Both the position numbers and the translations under genes were made by a program. From the NCBI GenBank assembly GCA_900539645.1, contig UQCY01000053.1:1-11476 (forward strand): 11,476 nt of DNA. Direction: 5' to 3'. This DNA comes from an uncultured Clostridium sp. GTDB taxonomy: Bacteria > Bacillota > Clostridia > Peptostreptococcales > Peptostreptococcaceae. Below, piece by piece: positions 8,393 through 11,476 of the stretch (within the stretch, counting starts at the first letter, position 1; the number at the start of each line of letters is the position of its first letter). Below the pieces are notes generated by a model. The model made no database searches and was not told the origin of the DNA. It was given only the letters and a program-made list of their open reading frames with translations.

Positions 8393-8499
8393 TAGGAAAG
8401 AGGAAGAAGTATGCTTTTGCTCCAGGTGGCAAGCCAATTGTCGCTACAAGCATACATTCTTCCTCTTTTTTGTGTTGGAAACCATTTTTGTTTTGATTT
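8346..8499 (+). repeat. Diverged direct repeat of the segment after each hairpin
   Basis: The bases after hairpin 1 (T-run, then GGGAACCC and TTTTTATTTCGATT, 8359-8380) resemble those after hairpin 2 (T-run, then GGAAACCA and TTTTTGTTTTGATT, 8477-8498). The order and spacing of T6, GGAA-CC, T5, T3 and GATT are kept. This suggests the hairpin-plus-tail unit exists twice, the second copy having diverged. The tail is AT-rich, so chance likeness is possible. Confidence 0.4.
8397..8471. terminator. Second long hairpin with T-run
   Basis: A 20-bp stem (8397-8416 with 8448-8468, one bulged A at 8456) closes a 31-base loop that is GC-richer than its surroundings and contains GGCAAGCC. Six T follow (8466-8471). 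It stands about 40 bases after the first hairpin and may be a back-up terminator. The well-ordered stem and long loop would also suit a structured RNA or small palindromic repeat. Confidence 0.65.
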
Positions 8500-8546
8500 G
8501 AAGTTTGTTTATGTAGTAAAATATATGTAATATAAAATATTATTTT

Positions 8547-8554
8547 GGGAGGTG
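8547..8554 (+). promoter_or_regulatory. Ribosome binding site that sets the acetyltransferase start
   Basis: GGGAGGTG lies 8 bases before ATG 8563. A longer in-frame reading from 8545 would place this site inside the gene, so ATG 8563 is the better start. Confidence 0.85.
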
Positions 8555-8562
8555 TTAGTTAT

Positions 8563-9417
8563 ATGGTTCAGTATAAGAGTTTAGAAAATACTAGTTTAGA
8601 AGAAATTCATAAGACTTTTATTGAGGCATTTTCAGATTATGAGGTTGATATGAATTTACCTTTTGATACTTTTAAAGGTCTTTTAAGAAGAAGAGGATAT
8701 GACGCGAGTGTTTCCATTGGAGCCTTTGATGATGAAAAGTTAGTTGGATTTCTTCTTGATGGTTTTAGAGAATGGAATGGAAAGATGTATACCTACGATA
8801 CGGGAACTGCCATTTTCAGAGAGTATAGAAATAAAGGTATAACAACTGAAATGTTTGAGAGAAATATGGAATTATTAAGAGAAAAAGATGCAAGCGGATA
8901 TATTTTAGAAGTATTGAAAGGAAACGAATCAGCTATACATCTTTATAAAAAGCAAGGATTTAATGTTGTAAGAGAATTTGATTGTTTTGTTCTTAAAGAT
9001 AAAAATATTAAAAGAGAAGATAAGTTTAAAATAGTTAGTGTAGATGGAATCAACGATATTGAATGGAAAAATTTTGAAAGATTTTGGGATTTTAAACCAT
9101 CTTGGCAAAATTCTATAGATTCTGTAAAAGCTGATAAAAATACTTTTGAGTACTCTGTAGTTGTTCTAGATGATAGAGTAGTTGGGTATGGAATAATGGA
9201 TCCATCTACAGGTGATATTTTACAGATTGCAGTAGATAAGGATTTTAGAAAAAGAGGAATTGCTAAAGAGATAGTTGCGTATTTTTTAGATAAAAGTAAA
9301 ATTGGCAGCGTTAAGGTGTCTAATGTGGAATCTACTTGTAAGAGCATGGAAGAATTTTTGGAAAAAATCGGATTTGAATTTACAGTATCTCAGTATGAAA
9401 TGGAATTTATTATATAG
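8563..9417 (+). CDS. Tandem GNAT-family N-acetyltransferase
   Basis: A 284-residue cytoplasmic protein with two GNAT folds, likely transferring an acyl group from acyl-CoA to an amine; the substrate is not visible. Repeat 1 (about 1-145) has the CoA-binding loop REYRNKGI (86-93) and the closing NESAIHLYKKQGF (121-133). Repeat 2 (about 155-284) has DFRKRGIAKEI (227-237) and ends in FLEKIGFEF (265-273). Both repeats keep the R-x-x-G-x/A loop, though the second glycine position is Ile in each (RNKGI, RKRGI). It follows the double hairpin, so it probably has its own promoter; TTGAAG (8498-8503) with TATATG 18 bases later is a weak candidate. No neighbour suggests a pathway. Confidence 0.88.
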   Translation: MVQYKSLENTSLEEIHKTFIEAFSDYEVDMNLPFDTFKGLLRRRGYDASVSIGAFDDEKLVGFLLDGFREWNGKMYTYDTGTAIFREYRNKGITTEMFERNMELLREKDASGYILEVLKGNESAIHLYKKQGFNVVREFDCFVLKDKNIKREDKFKIVSVDGINDIEWKNFERFWDFKPSWQNSIDSVKADKNTFEYSVVVLDDRVVGYGIMDPSTGDILQIAVDKDFRKRGIAKEIVAYFLDKSKIGSVKVSNVESTCKSMEEFLEKIGFEFTVSQYEMEFII

Positions 9418-9615
9418 TTATTTAATAAAAGATATTATTTTATAACAAAGAAATGGTTTGAATGATAAAATTTAATAAATCAATGATACTACAAAAATTA
9501 TTTTAAGAAAAATATGAATTTAATGTAAAATAATAAGGTTTGCACAGTAATTTATATAGAATAAATATGTGCATATATTAACTTTTTTGTTTTTTAAGGA
9601 ATTTGTTAAAAACGG
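9418..9615. other. AT-rich intergenic stretch with one weak hairpin
   Basis: No ORF with a ribosome binding site is visible here. The hairpin TGCACA (9541-9546) with TGTGCA (9568-9573), extended inside by ATTTAT/ATAAAT (9550-9555, 9561-9566), is followed after ten bases by a T-rich run (ACTTTTTTG). It may be a weak terminator for the acetyltransferase gene. Nothing else stands out. Confidence 0.5.
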
Positions 9616-9643
9616 TTGATTGATATTATTAATTTGATATAAT
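9616..9643 (+). promoter_or_regulatory. Sigma-A-like promoter of the repeat-containing leader
   Basis: TTGATT (9616-9621) and a perfect TATAAT (9638-9643) are 16 bases apart. Transcription would begin near 9650, about 25 bases before the leader ribosome binding site. This is the best promoter match in the window. Confidence 0.65.
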
Positions 9644-9688
9644 TTTAGTATAAACATTACTAATTTTGTATCAAGGGAGTTGACAGTT

Positions 9689-9832
<144 letters not shown>

Positions 9833-9856
9833 AATATAGTTTTCTGTGCTTTTTTT

Positions 9857-9960
9857 GTTGCAATTTTTAAATGTATTAAAATCGTATAGTTATATAAATC
9901 GTATTATAAGCGCATTATAAAAATAATCAATATACAAAATATAATAACAAAATGGAGGGG
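9857..9960 (+). promoter_or_regulatory. 5' region of the CWB2 gene with short repeats
   Basis: This AT-rich stretch runs from the terminator to the strong ribosome binding site GGAGGGG (9954-9960). It contains ATCGTAT twice, 17 bases apart (9881-9887, 9898-9904), and ATTATAA-GCGC-ATTATAA (9903-9920), which reads both as a direct repeat and as a near-palindrome. TAAAAT (9877-9882) with TTGTTG 16 bases upstream is a weak promoter candidate. TATAAT at 9940-9945 is too close to the gene to give a useful leader. No known riboswitch pattern was seen. Confidence 0.45.
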
Positions 9961-9967
9961 ATTGCAA

Positions 9968-11476
9968 ATGAAAGCAAATAAATATATAGCTACAATAATG
10001 GCTACAACTATGGTTGCAAGTTCTGTTGGAGTAGTTGGTGCTCAGGAAAGACAGATTGAAACTATAATAGGTAAAAATAGAATAGAAACAGCTATAAAAA
10101 TATCTCAAGAAGGATGGAAGAGTGCAGAGACAGTAATACTTGTAAATGACTCTGCAATACCAGATGCATTAACAGCAACTCCTCTTGCATTTGCTAAAAA
10201 TGCTCCAATACTTTTAACAGGAAAAGATGGATTAAACAAAGCAACAGCAGAAGAAATCAAGAGATTAGATGCAAAAGATGTAATAATGATAGGTGGAGAT
10301 GCAGTATTATCTTCTAATGTAGAAAAAGATCTTAAAGCTTTAAACGTAAAAGTAGACAGAATAAAAGGTGCTACAAGAGAAGAAACAGCATTAGCAATAG
10401 CTAAAAGATTAGATGGAATAAAAGACGTATCTGAAATAGCAGTAGTAAATGGTACAAATGGTCTTGCAGACGCAGTATCTGTAGCAGCTGCAGCGGCTGA
10501 AAGAAATATGCCAATACTTCTTGCAAATCCTAAAAAAGGATTAGCTATATCTGAAAAATTCATAAAAGATGAAAATATAAATATATCATATATAATTGGT
10601 GGAAAAACTGTATTACCAGATAAATTAGTATCTAAACTACCTGGAAAACAGAGAATAGAAGGACTAGACAGAAAAGACACTAATGCAAAAGTAATAGAAA
10701 AATTCTATACAGGTAAAGAATTAGACAATGTGTACTTAGCAAAAGACGGAATGGGAGATTCTGGACAGTTAATAGATGCTTTAGCAGTTGGAGCACTTGC
10801 AGCTAAAAATGGAGCACCAGTACTTATAGCTTCTAAAAAATTAAGTGAAAAACAGATAGATGTAATAAATACTAAGAGAATAGACACAATAACTCAAGTT
10901 GGTGGTAATGGTAATGAAAAAGCTTTCAGTGAGTTAAAAGAAATAGAAAAAGAAGTAGTAATAAAGGTAAAATCTGAATTAGAACTTCAAGAAGCACTAG
11001 ATAAGGCAAATGCTAATGATATCATAGAAATAGAAGAAGGTGTAAACATTTCTAATGATATGACTTTATCTACAAATAATGCGATACAGATATATGTAAA
11101 GGGAGAATTAAAAGGAGAAGTAACAGTTAAAACTCCTAATGCAGATATTAAAAATAGTGGAACTATAGGCACATTGGTTGTAGAAAATGGTAAAAATACA
11201 ACAGTCACAAATAGCTATTCTGGAAAGATAGATAAAGTTGAGATAGATTCAAGTTCTGAAAATGTTAAAGTTGAAAATAATGGAACAATAACAGAGATAG
11301 AAAATAATGCTAAGGGAACAGAAATAGAAAACTATGGAACTATTTCAAAACCTATAACAGGAACAACTACTCCAGAAGTTGATGGAAATAAGCCAGGTGG
11401 TGGTAGTTCTGGTGGTTCTTCATCAGGTGGAGGAACAGTAATAGAAGGAATCTATGTCACAGATGAAGAAACATTA
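9968..11476 (+). CDS. Exported surface protein with three CWB2 repeats, 3'-truncated by window edge
   Basis: 503 codons are open to the last base, so the C-terminus lies beyond the window. ATG 9968 has GGAGGGG 7 bases upstream. A signal peptide covers residues 1-25 (cleavage after VVGA). Three CWB2 (cell wall binding 2) repeats follow at roughly 33-125, 126-220 and 221-315, each with R-x-x-T near the start, an ADA/PDA-like segment, P-I/V-L-L/I-A/T and a GG near the end (IGG, IGG, VGG). In C. difficile such triplets anchor proteins to anionic cell wall polymer without covalent attachment. Residues about 318-460 have short beta-strand repeats with NSGTI, NNGTI and NYGTI turns, suggesting a beta-solenoid. 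A Gly/Ser linker (11394-11435) then leads to an unseen domain. It is likely an adhesin or S-layer-associated protein. The upstream leader suggests variable expression. Confidence 0.93.
   Translation, partial: MKANKYIATIMATTMVASSVGVVGAQERQIETIIGKNRIETAIKISQEGWKSAETVILVNDSAIPDALTATPLAFAKNAPILLTGKDGLNKATAEEIKRLDAKDVIMIGGDAVLSSNVEKDLKALNVKVDRIKGATREETALAIAKRLDGIKDVSEIAVVNGTNGLADAVSVAAAAAERNMPILLANPKKGLAISEKFIKDENINISYIIGGKTVLPDKLVSKLPGKQRIEGLDRKDTNAKVIEKFYTGKELDNVYLAKDGMGDSGQLIDALAVGALAAKNGAPVLIASKKLSEKQIDVINTKRIDTITQVGGNGNEKAFSELKEIEKEVVIKVKSELELQEALDKANANDIIEIEEGVNISNDMTLSTNNAIQIYVKGELKGEVTVKTPNADIKNSGTIGTLVVENGKNTTVTNSYSGKIDKVEIDSSSENVKVENNGTITEIENNAKGTEIENYGTISKPITGTTTPEVDGNKPGGGSSGGSSSGGGTVIEGIYVTDEETL

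Noticed and set aside
9857..9967. Cyclic-di-GMP or other riboswitch before the surface protein gene
   Set aside because: Conserved riboswitch cores and the long paired arms they need are not visible; the stretch is only 111 bases of mostly A/T.
9890..11208. Long minus-strand open frames across the CWB2 gene
   Set aside because: They lie antisense to a clear coding gene with signal peptide and repeats, have low-complexity Ser/Phe/Ile content and no ribosome binding sites.

Overview
The window is AT-rich, Gram-positive-like DNA with strong Shine-Dalgarno sites and heavy AGA/ATA codon use. It carries a selenocysteine-containing SelD, a DacF-type D,D-carboxypeptidase, a membrane ComEA and a surface protein with three CWB2 (cell wall binding 2) repeats. 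CWB2 repeats plus a full selD-selA-selB cluster suggest an anaerobic Clostridia lineage, most likely Peptostreptococcaceae (the Clostridioides difficile / Peptostreptococcus neighbourhood). The family-level placement is inference from gene content only.

Layout. (1) Bases 1-1253 hold the 3' part of argH (+). It shares a bidirectional terminator with a convergent penicillin-binding D-Ala-D-Ala carboxypeptidase (2663-1302, -). (2) A short divergent promoter region leads to comEA (2747-3403, +). (3) An AT-rich gap with one terminator hairpin (3404-3785) precedes the selenocysteine operon: selD (3786-4844, in-frame UGA at codon 17 with a SECIS-like hairpin), selA (4895-6301) and selB (6342-8225). 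SelD makes selenophosphate, SelA converts Ser-tRNA(Sec) to Sec-tRNA(Sec), and SelB delivers it to UGA codons that have a SECIS, including the one in selD itself. No tRNA-Sec gene (selC) was found. (4) Bases 8187-8500 hold two large hairpins. The first lies inside a longer fold-back whose 5' arm is the last codons of selB. (5) A tandem-GNAT acetyltransferase gene follows (8563-9417). (6) Bases 9418-9967 hold a compact regulatory block, then an exported CWB2 surface protein gene (9968 to the window end, incomplete).

The most interesting region is 9616-9856. A sigma-A-like promoter and a good ribosome binding site precede a 47-codon ORF that contains 9.75 copies of the tetranucleotide AGAC. In the present repeat length the ORF runs into a strong intrinsic terminator and stops in its apical loop. 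A gain or loss of one repeat unit puts translation into a frame that stops within about 10 bases of the tract, well before the terminator. The surface protein gene begins 111 bases after the terminator. I infer a phase-variable leader-peptide attenuator: repeat number would decide whether ribosomes mask the terminator, and so whether the surface protein is transcribed. The frames and structures are read directly from the sequence; the switching mechanism is a hypothesis.
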